Source of the DNA: Bergeyella_A cardium
GTDB taxonomy: Bacteria > Bacteroidota > Bacteroidia > Flavobacteriales > Weeksellaceae
Length of the DNA stretch: 64,000 nucleotides
NCBI RefSeq assembly: GCF_030012605.2
Contig: NZ_CP114055.2
Strand: one strand, 5' to 3'
Made by a program: the position numbers and the translations under genes
Shown here: positions 1 through 8,579 of the stretch, in pieces
Layout: each line of letters begins with the position of its first letter
How positions within the stretch are numbered: position 1 is the stretch's first letter
Notes under the pieces: generated by a model
Seen by the model: only the letters and a program-made list of their open reading frames with translations
Database searches by the model: none
What the model was told of the DNA's origin: nothing

Positions 1-296
1 AAGTTCCAGGTGATGCTAACGAGATGAATATAGAGCTTGAAAAAGCCCTTAGAGTAGCAGACTTCTTGGAGCTCGGTCAGCTAATGGCAATCGACGCCTT
101 AAACAGAAACGAATCCTGCGGAGGACACTACCGTGAAGAATACTCCACAGAAGAAGGTGAAGCAAAAAGAGATGACGAACACTATAAATATGCTGCCGTT
201 TGGGAATACAAAGGCAAGGATATCAATAGCGAAGTGATGCACAAAGAAGAGCTCATCTACGAAAATATAGAAGTAAAAACAAGAAGTTATAAATAA
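1..296 (+). CDS. sdhA: Succinate dehydrogenase flavoprotein subunit, C-terminal end (partial)
   Basis: Only the last ~97 residues are in the window; the gene enters from the left with codons in phase from base 3. The tail shows the capping/C-terminal features of SdhA/FrdA: LEKALRVADFLELGQLMA, then NRNESCGGHYREEY with the conserved SCG-HxRE motif, ending in VKTRSYK. SdhA oxidises succinate to fumarate through a covalently bound FAD at the inner membrane. The sdhB gene follows 26 bases downstream on the same strand, as in the usual sdhCAB order. Identity rests on this tail plus context. Confidence 0.93.
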   Translation, partial: VPGDANEMNIELEKALRVADFLELGQLMAIDALNRNESCGGHYREEYSTEEGEAKRDDEHYKYAAVWEYKGKDINSEVMHKEELIYENIEVKTRSYK

Positions 297-322
297 TCTC
301 CAATATAATAATTGATAAACCA

Positions 323-1084
323 ATGAGTACCCATAAAGGATTAAACCTGACTCTGAAAGTTTGGAGACAGAAAAACAATAAATCAAAAGGTCAGTTCGAG
401 ACCTATAAGATTTCAGGCGTTTCACCAGACTCATCATTCTTGGAAATGCTTGATATGCTAAACGAAAATTTAGTAAACGAAGGCAAAGAACCTGTAGCAT
501 TTGACCACGACTGCCGCGAAGGTATCTGCGGTATGTGCTCCCTCTACATCAATGGTAGAGCGCACGGTCCAGATACAGGAATCACCACCTGCCAGCTCCA
601 TATGCGTATGTTTAAAGATGGAGAGACCATCCACATTGAGCCTTGGAGGAGTGCTGCTTTCCCAGTGATTAAAGACTTGGTGGTAGATAGAAGTGCATTT
701 GATAGAATTATGGCAGCAGGAGGCTTCATCTCCGTAAATACCTCTGGTAATACCCTCGATGCAAACGCCATCCCCGTACCAAAAGAAGATGCTGATAAAG
801 CAATGGACGCTGCTGCCTGCATCGGTTGCGGTGCCTGTGTGGCGACTTGTAAAAACGGTTCTGCAGCCCTGTTCGTAGGAGCGAAAGTTTCTCAGTTTGC
901 CCTATTGCCACAAGGTAGAGTGGAAGCCAAACGAAGAGTTCTCAATATGGTAAAAGCTATGGATGAGGAAGGCTTCGGTAACTGCTCCAATACAGGAGCT
1001 TGTGAGGTAGAATGCCCGAAAGGTATCTCCCTTGAAAACATCGCGAGACTCAACAGAGAATACCTCTCTGCGTATGTTGATTAA
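323..1084 (+). CDS. sdhB: Succinate dehydrogenase/fumarate reductase iron-sulfur subunit
   Basis: 253 residues, the usual length for the Bacteroidota b558-type SdhB. It passes electrons from the flavin of SdhA to the membrane subunit. The [2Fe-2S] site is seen as C64REGICGMC with a later TTCQLH cysteine. A C-terminal ferredoxin part carries CIGCGACVATC (about residues 166-176) and CSNTGACEVECPKGI, which supply the [4Fe-4S] and [3Fe-4S] ligands. It lies directly after sdhA and is followed by a hairpin terminator, so it is the last gene of the operon. ATG 323 is the natural start. Confidence 0.97.
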   Translation: MSTHKGLNLTLKVWRQKNNKSKGQFETYKISGVSPDSSFLEMLDMLNENLVNEGKEPVAFDHDCREGICGMCSLYINGRAHGPDTGITTCQLHMRMFKDGETIHIEPWRSAAFPVIKDLVVDRSAFDRIMAAGGFISVNTSGNTLDANAIPVPKEDADKAMDAAACIGCGACVATCKNGSAALFVGAKVSQFALLPQGRVEAKRRVLNMVKAMDEEGFGNCSNTGACEVECPKGISLENIARLNREYLSAYVD

Positions 1085-1141
1085 TTCAGGAAATATTATT
1101 TTTTCATAAAGTTATATTTTGTTTTTAGGTTATCTATTGCG

Positions 1142-1168
1142 AGGCGGTATTTTTACCGCCTTGCTTTA
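1142..1168 (+). terminator. Rho-independent terminator after sdhB
   Basis: GGCGGTA (1143-1149) pairs perfectly with TACCGCC (1154-1160) across a TTTT loop, extended by an A-T pair, and is followed by a T-rich run. It sits 60 bases after the sdhB stop. Confidence 0.75.
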
Positions 1169-1253
1169 TTTTCTACTTGATAGAAGAAAAACCCACCTTT
1201 GTAAATCATTGATAAACAACCTCCCGTACAGCTCTAAATTTCTTAACGCCAGC

Positions 1254-1293
1254 AGCAAATCTTCCTGACGCCAACAGCAAATCTTCCTGACGC
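1254..1293. repeat. Two-copy 22-bp tandem repeat in the sdhB-ribH gap
   Basis: AGCAAATCTTCCTGACGC occurs at 1254 and again at 1276, a period of 22. The 370-base gap between the convergent sdhB and ribH otherwise holds the sdhB terminator and no gene I can support. Confidence 0.6.
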
Positions 1294-1454
1294 GAGGAGA
1301 TTTTACTCCAGCCGTGCATAGTTTTATCCCTCTCCTTAGAGAGGGAATTTTCCACACTATTTGAATTGTCTTTCTTTTATAAGAATAGGGAGTTTTTTAA
1401 AGGTATCTGAATAGAGATACTTTATTTAAAATAATCGCCTCCCCTGCTAAGGGG

Positions 1455-1937
1455 CTACGGATGGTGGCGAAGATAAGCCATTTTAATGGCGGTAACTGCG
1501 GCTTCTACACCTTTATTGCCGAGGTGTCCTCCGCTTCGTGCGATGGACTGTACGCTATTATCATCAGTGAGTACGCAGAATATTGCGGGGGTATTGGTTT
1601 GGGTGTTGCATTGGGTAATCCCGTGTGCTACACCAGAGCAGATGAACTCAAAATGGGAAGTCTCCCCACGGATTACACAACCAATAGCCACTACGGCATC
1701 ATAGTTCTCAGATTTGCACATCTGCATAGATGCATAGCTAAGCTCAAAAGCTCCAGGCACGCGAATAACGCTGATGTTTTCCTCCTTTACACCCTCCTTT
1801 ATAAGGGTCTCGAAACACCCTTTAAACAGGTTTTCGGTTACGAAATCATTCCACTCCGAAACAACAATGCCGATTGAAAATTCATCGGCATTAGTTATAT
1901 CAAGTGGCTTGTATTCAGATAAGTTTACAGTAGCCAT
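1455..1937 (-). CDS. ribH: 6,7-dimethyl-8-ribityllumazine synthase
   Basis: 160 residues, the family length. It condenses 5-amino-6-ribitylamino-uracil with 3,4-dihydroxy-2-butanone 4-phosphate, the penultimate step of riboflavin synthesis. Motifs seen are VSEWNDFV near the N-terminus, VPGAFELSYAS, CVIRGETSHFEFI (substrate site with its His) and LTDDN. It starts 1 base after the stop of the upstream TPR membrane protein (2634-1939), so the two are probably co-transcribed. The ribBA gene, which makes one of its substrates, lies at 20857-21978. Confidence 0.96.
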   Translation of the reverse strand: MATVNLSEYKPLDITNADEFSIGIVVSEWNDFVTENLFKGCFETLIKEGVKEENISVIRVPGAFELSYASMQMCKSENYDAVVAIGCVIRGETSHFEFICSGVAHGITQCNTQTNTPAIFCVLTDDNSVQSIARSGGHLGNKGVEAAVTAIKMAYLRHHP

Positions 1938-1938
1938 A

Positions 1939-2634
1939 TTAGTAATATTTAACCATTTCTATATAAGCGTCAGACATACCATTGTCGTAATCCTGATACT
2001 TCTCATCAATCGTGCTGAAGTATTTCTTTGCCTCTGCTTTTTTATTGATGCTAATTGCCAACACTCCTGCCTTTCTGGTAAAATAGTATGCAGTATAGTC
2101 ATCATCTGATGAAGAAATTGCCTTTTCAAAAAGTGAAAGCGCTTCATCATTCTTATTGAGATTCACCTTGCAGTCTGCCATTGCACCATATTTTAGTGCC
2201 ATTAGAATATCATTGCTGGAAGAGAATTGATTAAAAAGGTCATACGCTTCCTGATATTTCCCGTCTTTAAACTTAATAGACGCAGCATTATAAGCCGAGA
2301 GCTTCCCGATTTTAGTATCTCCAAACTCTTTGGAAGTTCCCAAAAAGCCAGGATTTACAGCAGATTTACCACCGAGAGCATCTGCTTCTTTTCCTAATTC
2401 AAGGTTCTTTTGCGCTGCAAAGTAGCCTTTTAATGCTTCCTCATTTTTAGGAGTGATGACGAACTGCTGATAAGCGAAATACCCGAGTATCCCTCCGAGT
2501 ATAAAAATGAAAATCCCTATGATTAGTTTTGAATTTCGCTCCAAAAACTTCTCGGTTTTTAGGGTTTCTCTATCTAATTCCTGAAAAAACTCTACGGTTT
2601 CTTTCCCTTCTACTTGTTTCTTATGTTTAGCCAT
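1939..2634 (-). CDS. Membrane-anchored tetratricopeptide repeat protein (YfgM-like)
   Basis: 231 residues. A charged cytoplasmic N-terminus is followed by one membrane segment (about residues 38-58, IIGIFIFILGGILGYFAY) and a helical repeat region rich in paired Ala/Tyr positions typical of TPRs (for example YNAASIKFKDGKYQEAYDLF). This architecture is like YfgM/tetratricopeptide-21 proteins, which in other bacteria help envelope protein folding; function here is inferred only from that. A TACATTTG -7 element on the same strand lies at 2654-2661. Overlaps nothing and runs into ribH. Confidence 0.8.
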   Translation of the reverse strand: MAKHKKQVEGKETVEFFQELDRETLKTEKFLERNSKLIIGIFIFILGGILGYFAYQQFVITPKNEEALKGYFAAQKNLELGKEADALGGKSAVNPGFLGTSKEFGDTKIGKLSAYNAASIKFKDGKYQEAYDLFNQFSSSNDILMALKYGAMADCKVNLNKNDEALSLFEKAISSSDDDYTAYYFTRKAGVLAISINKKAEAKKYFSTIDEKYQDYDNGMSDAYIEMVKYY

Positions 2635-2720
2635 AATTCTAATAAAATGTCTGCAAATGTAATCTTTTTAGTCTAATAAACCAATAGCCGAAACTAAGGT
2701 TTAAAGTGAATAATAATGGA

Positions 2721-3248
2721 TTAATACTTCAAAATACTGAATAATTCTGCTCCTGTTTTATCAATTTTCTCCCTCGCACCGAGTGCTTCCAGCTCTATCA
2801 GAAAGCTGAAAAGCGTAGCCTTTGCTCCCTGCCTTTCTACCAGCTTAGCGGCTGCAATAGCAGTACCTCCCGTTGCCAATAAATCATCGTGTATCAAGAC
2901 TCTTTGCCCTGCTTTTATATGCCCAGTTTTCATTTCTATTTCGGAAGTTCCATACTCCAAGTCATACTTCTCTCCGATGAAAGGTGGGGGGAGTTTTCCT
3001 TTTTTTCTAATGAGTATAAATGGTACTTTCAGTGCTACAGCTATCGCTATTCCGAAGAGGTAGCCGCGACTCTCTATACCGCAAACAGCATCTACTTTAC
3101 CTTTTGCATTTTCTACGAAACGGGCGATAATCTCTTCGTATAATTCTGGGTTAAGAAAAATGGGCGTGATATCCTTAAACTGTATCCCCTCCTTTGGGAA
3201 ATCTGGGATGTTTACAATGGTTTCGTTCAGTTTTTCAATAAGTTTCAT
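2721..3248 (-). CDS. apt: Adenine phosphoribosyltransferase
   Basis: 175 residues, the usual Apt length. It salvages adenine to AMP using PRPP. The PRPP-binding loop is VLIHDDLLATGGTA, preceded by the family motif CGIESRGYLFG, and the N-terminal FPKEGIQFKDITPI is characteristic of Apt. It is a separate unit, 86 bases upstream of the TPR/ribH pair on the same strand. The PRPP donor could come from the prs gene at 7371. Confidence 0.96.
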   Translation of the reverse strand: MKLIEKLNETIVNIPDFPKEGIQFKDITPIFLNPELYEEIIARFVENAKGKVDAVCGIESRGYLFGIAIAVALKVPFILIRKKGKLPPPFIGEKYDLEYGTSEIEMKTGHIKAGQRVLIHDDLLATGGTAIAAAKLVERQGAKATLFSFLIELEALGAREKIDKTGAELFSILKY

Positions 3249-3307
3249 TCGGTATTTGTTATTTTCAAATTCATATCCGCGCGATAATCTGGCGGTTTTA
3301 TATTTTT

Positions 3308-4435
3308 TTAGTTGATTTTATAGTTAGAAATTTTCCACTCGCCATTGGTATTTTTAAGGCTAAAGGTTACATTCAGCGTAGTAGAATTTCCCTCTTTATC
3401 GGTTACTTCATAAGTTGCCGAAACCGATGCCGAGCTACCTTCTACCTTAGCAGGAGAAAGTTTTTTTACAGAAAGGCTCTTCACCCCTCCAAAGCCTGAA
3501 ACAGGATTAGAGAAATCATCGTAGCTTCCCCAGTTAGGGTTCTCGGAAGAGCTATACGCCCCTCGGAAATTCTGTGCATTGAGATTGCTCAGAAACTTGG
3601 AAACTGTAACTTTCGGGTCTCCTTCTGGAGTCTCAGCTGGGGTTTCATCGGTTGTGCTTGGAGCGGTTTCTTCGGGCTCTTCTTCTACTGCTGGTGCAGG
3701 GATGTTGAGCGATTTTGGATTTACCTTAATCCCTCGTTTGGATTTTTTGAACTTCTTATGGGTTGTCTTCACCGTTACGGTGATATCTACTTTATCATCT
3801 ACTACTTTATCTGCTGATAGCTTAATGAAATTAAAATTAAAACCCGCAAAATCATTATTCTGCATCAGATTTTTGGTAGAGAAGAGCTTTTCGCCACCGC
3901 TATACACTTCAAAGGTAACTTCCAAAGCGGCATTGCTAAATTCCACAGGTTGCCCGTCATTATCTACCAATCTTGGGACGGCTTTTACGCCCGTAGCTCC
4001 TGACACTGAATCTCTTTTTATCTCGGTAACCGCCAGTTCCAAAGCGGCTGCTTTTATATCATTCGGGTCATATTCAGAGGCTTTATCATTATTAAAAATA
4101 CTCGTCTCACCTAATGATGGAGGGGCGGTACTGCTCCATTCTATTTCATTTTTTATCGCTATGCTATCGGCGAGTGCCAAGATTTCATTTACATTCTTAG
4201 CATCGAGGAGGTGTGCGAGGTTTTTCATTCGTTCTAAATCGGTTTCTCCTTCTACACCAAAAGTTTTAAGGATGTAGAGCGCTTCATTGAATTTTATCTG
4301 CTCCAAAGTAGAAAGCCCAGACGCCATATCATTAATACTCTCTTGGAAAGCCATTGTACTGCTTGCATCTACCTTGTCTTTCTTGCAGGAAACGAGGAGG
4401 AGCATCGCCGTTAAAAAGATAAAAAACTGTTTCAT
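3308..4435 (-). CDS. Lipoprotein of unknown function with a DUF4878/NTF2-like C-terminal region
   Basis: 375 residues. The N-terminus is a lipoprotein signal (hydrophobic MKQFFIFLTAMLLLVSC, lipobox Cys17, followed by KKDK). The middle is predicted mixed alpha/beta with no motif I recognise; a Pro/Glu/Thr-rich linker spans about residues 245-270. The last ~100 residues (VSKFLSNLNAQNFRGAY ... NGEWKISNYKIN) look like a secreted DUF4878/NTF2-like fold, ending in the usual 'W.i..y.i' strand. The 42-bp repeat array lies upstream of its promoter (4454-4484), which may bear on its regulation. Confidence 0.72.
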   Translation of the reverse strand: MKQFFIFLTAMLLLVSCKKDKVDASSTMAFQESINDMASGLSTLEQIKFNEALYILKTFGVEGETDLERMKNLAHLLDAKNVNEILALADSIAIKNEIEWSSTAPPSLGETSIFNNDKASEYDPNDIKAAALELAVTEIKRDSVSGATGVKAVPRLVDNDGQPVEFSNAALEVTFEVYSGGEKLFSTKNLMQNNDFAGFNFNFIKLSADKVVDDKVDITVTVKTTHKKFKKSKRGIKVNPKSLNIPAPAVEEEPEETAPSTTDETPAETPEGDPKVTVSKFLSNLNAQNFRGAYSSSENPNWGSYDDFSNPVSGFGGVKSLSVKKLSPAKVEGSSASVSATYEVTDKEGNSTTLNVTFSLKNTNGEWKISNYKIN

Positions 4436-4453
4436 AGCTGAATTTTATTTCGG

Positions 4454-4484
4454 CAAAAGTAAAAAAAATAGGAGTTTTGGCGAA
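4454..4484 (-). promoter_or_regulatory. Putative promoter of the 3308-4435 lipoprotein gene
   Basis: On the minus strand TTCG (4484-4481) is followed after 19 bases by TACTTTTG (4461-4454), close to the Bacteroidota consensus TTTG-N19-TAnnTTTG. The start codon is 18 bases further on. Confidence 0.55.
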
Positions 4485-4561
4485 TGGCTGTTCGCTTTTT
4501 TTTATAAATGATATTTTATCTCAACTTGGGTTTAGTATTATTTCGTAATGAAAAAAAATTC

Positions 4562-4798
4562 CCTTCACTATTTAGTGAATGGAAAAAAAATTTTTTGCTT
4601 CCACTAATTAGTTAAAGGTAGAAAATGAACAAAAACGAGCTTCCACTAATTAGTGAAAAGGAGAAAATGAACAAAAACGGGCTTCCACTAATTAGTGAAT
4701 AGCAGAAAATGAACAAAAATGGGCTTTCACTAATTAGTGAAAGATAGAAAATAAATAAAAACGAGCTTTCACTAATTAGTGAGCCGTAGCACGGCAGG
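4562..4798. repeat. 42-bp tandem array with palindromic CACTAATTAGTG cores
   Basis: Units begin at 4597, 4639, 4681, 4723 and 4765, exactly 42 bases apart, each with the form GCTTYCACTAATTAGTGAA followed by a GAAAATGAACAAAAACG-type spacer. A degenerate core (TTCACTATTTAGTGAA) lies at 4563-4578. Each core is a 12-bp palindrome. The array fills the gap between the porW-like terminator and the promoter of the next gene (4435). Stop codons in all units exclude a coding role. Confidence 0.9.
4783..4795. repeat. Short palindrome GCCGT-AGC-ACGGC
   Basis: A 5-bp stem with AGC loop at the end of the 42-bp array. The same 13-mer occurs inverted at 32293-32305, and related AGC-loop hairpins occur at 32202-32214 and 36280-36292. 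Confidence 0.6.
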
Positions 4799-4828
4799 AT
4801 TTATTTTAATAATCATCTGAGATGAAAT

Positions 4829-4855
4829 AAAAACCCCAAACCTTAGGGTTTGGGG
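4829..4855 (-). terminator. Rho-independent terminator of the PorW-like gene
   Basis: CCCCAAACC (4834-4842) and GGTTTGGGG (4847-4855) form a 9-bp stem with a 4-base loop. On the minus strand it is followed by TTTTT. It lies 8 bases past the stop of the 4864-7224 gene. Confidence 0.85.
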
Positions 4856-4863
4856 AGTCTATC

Positions 4864-7224
4864 TCACTCTAAATCTTCTTCACTAATGGGCTTCTGCTGT
4901 TTGGGAGCGGGTTTCTTTTCCGGAGCTTTGTCTATTTTTTCGCCTGCCTCGTCTCTAAGCTCCACTTCTACATCAGACTTCAGGTATTTGAGCATTTGCT
5001 TTGCTTTTTCGCCTTCCATTGTTTTGGGATAGCCGAGTGCGAGCTGCTCGAGCTGAAGAATCATCACTTCTTTACCTACCGTTTTCCCCGTGTTGAATGC
5101 CCTTAGGAGTTCAAATTTCGGAATTAAAGCATCTTTCGGATAGTTTTCTATTGTAGTTTCTATGATGTTTTTTGATTCTTCAAACTTCTCCTCAGAGTAG
5201 AGATTATAGGCTTCGGTATAGCGCTTCTGGACTTCCGGGTCTGAGGTAGCAGAGAAGTTGGTATTTTTAGGATTCTTCACAAACTCCGCATAAGGGGTAT
5301 GAGGGAAATCCTGTATAATGAGCTGCTTTGCCCGCTCTGCTGCCTCTGGTGTTTTCTCGTAATTAATAGAGAAAATGGTGTATAGCGCTTGGAGTTTCAC
5401 CTCATCTTCTGGCTTGGAATCTACCAAATCGTAGAGCGTCTTGGTTGCGAGTGGCGTTTTGGAGAGGTAGCTCTCGTACATTCTGCCCAGTCCTAAGCTG
5501 GCGGTATCTCTGTCCTTTTTCAGTTGAGCTATTTGCTCCTCATCGGTTGGGATTTTCTCTGTATAGAAGGCTACCTCAAAGCGTCTTGGGTCTTTTGGAG
5601 ATTCTACACCCATTGCTTTTTGTTTTTCCTCTTCTATCGAGCCCATTTTATTTGAGTATCGCCAATTGTCGGCTAAGGTTCTATTGCCCCAGATTTGTTT
5701 AAAGTCGTTGGTTCCTTTACTTACGGTGCTGGCATTGGCAAAGTAGAACCCACCTTTGTTTCTCGGGGAAGAAAAATCCTCGAGCCTGCCAGAGGTAAAT
5801 GCAGAGTTGGCATTATAATCTCCCGTATCAAAGCCTTCGGAGCGCTCGGCGCGGCGTCTTTCTCGCTCTTCTTTTTCCTCTTTTTCTTTTAGCTCTTGTA
5901 TTATCTTACCAAAGTAGGCTTCTCTTTCGGCATCAGACATTTTGGTAAGGGCAAGGATGCTGTCATTCTTTTTAATGAGGTAATAATTCTGGGTAATCTT
6001 CTTAATATTTTTGGTTTGCTCGGCGAGTTTTTCCCGTTGTGGCGCATAGGTCATCACAGCGATAGCAGAATCATAATAAGCCCCTGCGGGGATGTAATCA
6101 TCTTTATCAAAATAGGCTTTCCCGATTTGGTAGAATGCGAGCCCACGAATCTGCTTATCCGAAGCCTCTCCCTCTAAGGACTTCCTGAAATAGGCATCGG
6201 CTTCGTCTTTCTTGCCTGCCTTGTCTGCCATAAGCCCCAAAGCATAGTAAAACTCATTTCTTCGAGAGAGATATACGCCTTTCTTACTGATGTCTTCTAC
6301 ATATTTCTTGGCTTCGTCATAATTATCACCAGAGGTAAAAGTCTTCGCGATTTCTACTTGAGCCTTTACTTCAAACTCAAAGCTGTTAGCATATTTATAA
6401 GCGGTAGTAAAGCTGGCTCTTGCTTCATCATTCTTCCCAAGCTGATTGAGAATTTGCCCCCTAAGGTATGCGATACGGCTTCTTAACTGTCGGTTTTTAT
6501 TAAGCCTGAATGCTTCTTCCAACTCCTCTACGGCCTTTTCTTTTTTGCCCGCTTTTAAGAGCATTTCAGCATAGTAGAGGGAAAGGAGCTTGGCATAAGA
6601 CTTCTTTATTTTCGGGTCTTTCTGTGCTTCTTGGAATACCTCTTCTGCTTTGTAGTAGTCCCCAAGCCGAGTATAAGCCTCTGCTTGATAAATTTTAGCT
6701 AATGACAACTTTTTATACTTCGGCATATTGCTCACAAGGGTGTTGAGCGCATCAAGGGCTTCTACGGGTTTATTCATCATCAGCCTTGCTTTAGCGAGGA
6801 GGATATAGGCATCAAAAAGGCTTTTATTCCTCTCCTCTCCATTTTTTATTACCGAATATTTACTGATGGCTTTTAGGGCTTTGGCTTCGGTTACCTGCAA
6901 GGAACTCCCTCCCGTTTGCGGAGGTTCAATAGCATTTTTATTCGTAAATAAAACGCTGTTCTCTGGACCTAGTTCATTTGATTTTTCAGAATTGAGCTCT
7001 GGCTCTTCATTTGGGAGCAAGCTGATATAATCGGTATAGAAATTATCCTGATGATTTTTCTTCCGGTTATTTATTTCGGCTTCATAGGCTTCCTTACCAT
7101 TAAACAAGGTATTATAATAGGTATAAAAACCTTTGAGACCTACACTTTTGTTTTGTGCTTTTTTGGTGCTTTTGCAGGCTACCAGCAGCATTAAAAGGAA
7201 AAAAGGAAATATGATTTTCTTCAT
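4864..7224 (-). CDS. porW: TPR lipoprotein, probable type IX secretion component PorW/SprE
   Basis: 786 residues. Lipoprotein signal MKKIIFPFFLLMLLVAC (lipid Cys17). The YNTLFNGKEAYEAEI motif shortly after the signal is typical of the SprE/PorW family. There follow many TPR-like helical pairs across residues ~120-420 and a second repeat region near 600-720. An Arg/Glu-rich segment (KEKEEKEERERRRAERSEG) lies near residue 455, and the C-terminus is Lys/Pro-rich. In known systems PorW/SprE is an outer-membrane lipoprotein needed for T9SS and gliding. The window also holds a T9SS client (26943-27788) and a PorD-like gene (34044-34943). Family assignment is by motif and layout, not by alignment. 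Confidence 0.72.
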   Translation of the reverse strand: MKKIIFPFFLLMLLVACKSTKKAQNKSVGLKGFYTYYNTLFNGKEAYEAEINNRKKNHQDNFYTDYISLLPNEEPELNSEKSNELGPENSVLFTNKNAIEPPQTGGSSLQVTEAKALKAISKYSVIKNGEERNKSLFDAYILLAKARLMMNKPVEALDALNTLVSNMPKYKKLSLAKIYQAEAYTRLGDYYKAEEVFQEAQKDPKIKKSYAKLLSLYYAEMLLKAGKKEKAVEELEEAFRLNKNRQLRSRIAYLRGQILNQLGKNDEARASFTTAYKYANSFEFEVKAQVEIAKTFTSGDNYDEAKKYVEDISKKGVYLSRRNEFYYALGLMADKAGKKDEADAYFRKSLEGEASDKQIRGLAFYQIGKAYFDKDDYIPAGAYYDSAIAVMTYAPQREKLAEQTKNIKKITQNYYLIKKNDSILALTKMSDAEREAYFGKIIQELKEKEEKEERERRRAERSEGFDTGDYNANSAFTSGRLEDFSSPRNKGGFYFANASTVSKGTNDFKQIWGNRTLADNWRYSNKMGSIEEEKQKAMGVESPKDPRRFEVAFYTEKIPTDEEQIAQLKKDRDTASLGLGRMYESYLSKTPLATKTLYDLVDSKPEDEVKLQALYTIFSINYEKTPEAAERAKQLIIQDFPHTPYAEFVKNPKNTNFSATSDPEVQKRYTEAYNLYSEEKFEESKNIIETTIENYPKDALIPKFELLRAFNTGKTVGKEVMILQLEQLALGYPKTMEGEKAKQMLKYLKSDVEVELRDEAGEKIDKAPEKKPAPKQQKPISEEDLE

Positions 7225-7370
7225 TATGATTTCATTAACTAATGAATTTTAATTTTATTGTACAGCAGCTATTTTTTAGATTTCCGAAGTAGAAATTAAT
7301 TCACTATTTGAGCCCTCAAAAGTATCAAAATTTTCCTAAATTTGCCCGCAATTAAACTAACAAAGTAAAA

Positions 7371-8309
7371 ATGGCTGAGCAAGCAACTTATTTATTTTCT
7401 ACACGAACAAGCAAAGCATTAGCGGAGAAAATTGCCGCACATTATGGACAGGAACTCGGGAAAATCAACTTCCAAGAGTTTAGCGATGGAGAGTTTGAGC
7501 CCGTACTCGACCAAACCGTAAGAGGCGGACGAGTTTTTCTTATCGGCTCTACATTCCCTCCAGCAGATAACCTTATGGAACTTCTACTAATGATAGACGC
7601 TGCCAAAAGGGCTTCTGCAAAGAACATTACCGTAGTGATTCCTTACTACGGACTTGCAAGACAGGACAGAAAAGACAAGCCGAGAGCTCCGATAGGAGCA
7701 AAGCTGGTGGCAAACCTACTAACCGCTGCAGGTGCTACCCGTATTATGACGATGGATTTGCATGCCGACCAGATTCAAGGCTTCTTTGAAATCCCCGTGG
7801 ATCACCTCTATGCCTCCACGATATTTGTGCCTTATATTCAGTCATTAGGCTTGGATAACTTGACCATCGCTTCACCCGATATGGGCGGTGCCAAAAGGGC
7901 AAAGAACTACGCTAGCCACTTAGGAGCAGAAGTAGTAATAGCCTACAAAGAGCGCAAAAGAGCAAATGTAGTAGATGATATGTTCCTGATAGGCGATGTA
8001 AAAGACAGAAATGTAATCCTTATAGATGATATGATAGATACCGCAGGTACGCTTTGCAAAGCTTCGGATATACTGATAAAGAACGGTGCAAAGTCCGTAC
8101 GAGCAATCGCTACCCACGGTGTACTCTCTGGAAAGGCTTATGATAATATACAAAACTCATCTATGGTAGAGGTCATCGTAACCGATTCTATCCCCGTACA
8201 AGCAGAAAAATCTCCCAAGATAAAAGTGCTCTCCTGCGCTCCCCTCTTTGCTGAAGTAATGAAAAGTGTACATACTTACCAGTCCATCAGTAGTAAGTTT
8301 ATTATTTAA
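7371..8309 (+). CDS. prs: Ribose-phosphate pyrophosphokinase (PRPP synthetase)
   Basis: 312 residues, standard length. It makes PRPP from ribose 5-phosphate and ATP for nucleotide, His and Trp synthesis. Seen are FSDGE near residue 37, MDLHADQIQGFF (the metal/ATP-binding HAD motif), SPDMGGAKRAKNYA, and the PRPP loop NVILIDDMIDTAGT. A TAAATTTG -7 element lies at 7337-7344, 27 bases before the ATG. It is transcribed away from the porW-like gene and ends in its own terminator. Confidence 0.97.
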   Translation: MAEQATYLFSTRTSKALAEKIAAHYGQELGKINFQEFSDGEFEPVLDQTVRGGRVFLIGSTFPPADNLMELLLMIDAAKRASAKNITVVIPYYGLARQDRKDKPRAPIGAKLVANLLTAAGATRIMTMDLHADQIQGFFEIPVDHLYASTIFVPYIQSLGLDNLTIASPDMGGAKRAKNYASHLGAEVVIAYKERKRANVVDDMFLIGDVKDRNVILIDDMIDTAGTLCKASDILIKNGAKSVRAIATHGVLSGKAYDNIQNSSMVEVIVTDSIPVQAEKSPKIKVLSCAPLFAEVMKSVHTYQSISSKFII

Positions 8310-8365
8310 TGTTTCAGTAAAATACTATCCAAGTATATTAAATTTTCATTTTTAAATACATTTTT

Positions 8366-8405
8366 ATCCCTTTCTCCTAAAAACAGAGAAAGGGATATTT
8401 TATTT
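8366..8405 (+). terminator. Rho-independent terminator after prs
   Basis: ATCCCTTTCTC (8366-8376) pairs with GAGAAAGGGAT (8386-8396), an 11-bp perfect stem with a 9-base loop, followed by ATTTTATTT. Confidence 0.85.
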
Positions 8406-8454
8406 GGGACAATCCTTTTTTTCGACTTACCAACAAAGCATTTTTAAGTACCTA

Positions 8455-8487
8455 AAATCCCTCCCTAAAAAGGGGGGATTTTTCATT
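8455..8487. terminator. Second hairpin with flanking A/T tracts (bidirectional terminator form)
   Basis: AATCCCTCC and GGGGGGATT pair across an A-rich loop, with A-rich 5' and TTTTT 3' flanks. It lies just before the promoter at 8495 and may insulate it from prs read-through. Confidence 0.5.
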
Positions 8488-8494
8488 GAAAATT

Positions 8495-8525
8495 TGGTAG
8501 TTATAAAAAAGTTTCTACCTTTGTC
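8495..8525 (+). promoter_or_regulatory. Consensus Bacteroidota sigma-70 promoter
   Basis: TTTG (8495-8498), a 19-base spacer, then TACCTTTG (8518-8525). This is an exact match to TTTG-N19-TAnnTTTG. It should start a transcript near 8531 with a leader of about 250 bases before the 8785 gene. Confidence 0.85.
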
Positions 8526-8579
8526 ATTCACGACTGTGGAAATAAAATAAAGTAAAAAAACACTCAAAAATTTGCATAG

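Noticed and set aside
99..500. Long antisense frames opposite sdhAB, acn, recN and others
   Set aside because: They lie opposite strongly conserved genes, have no signals of their own and show no recognisable protein features.
4562..4798. 42-bp array as a CRISPR
   Set aside because: The segments between palindromic cores are themselves repeated, not unique spacers, and there are no cas genes.
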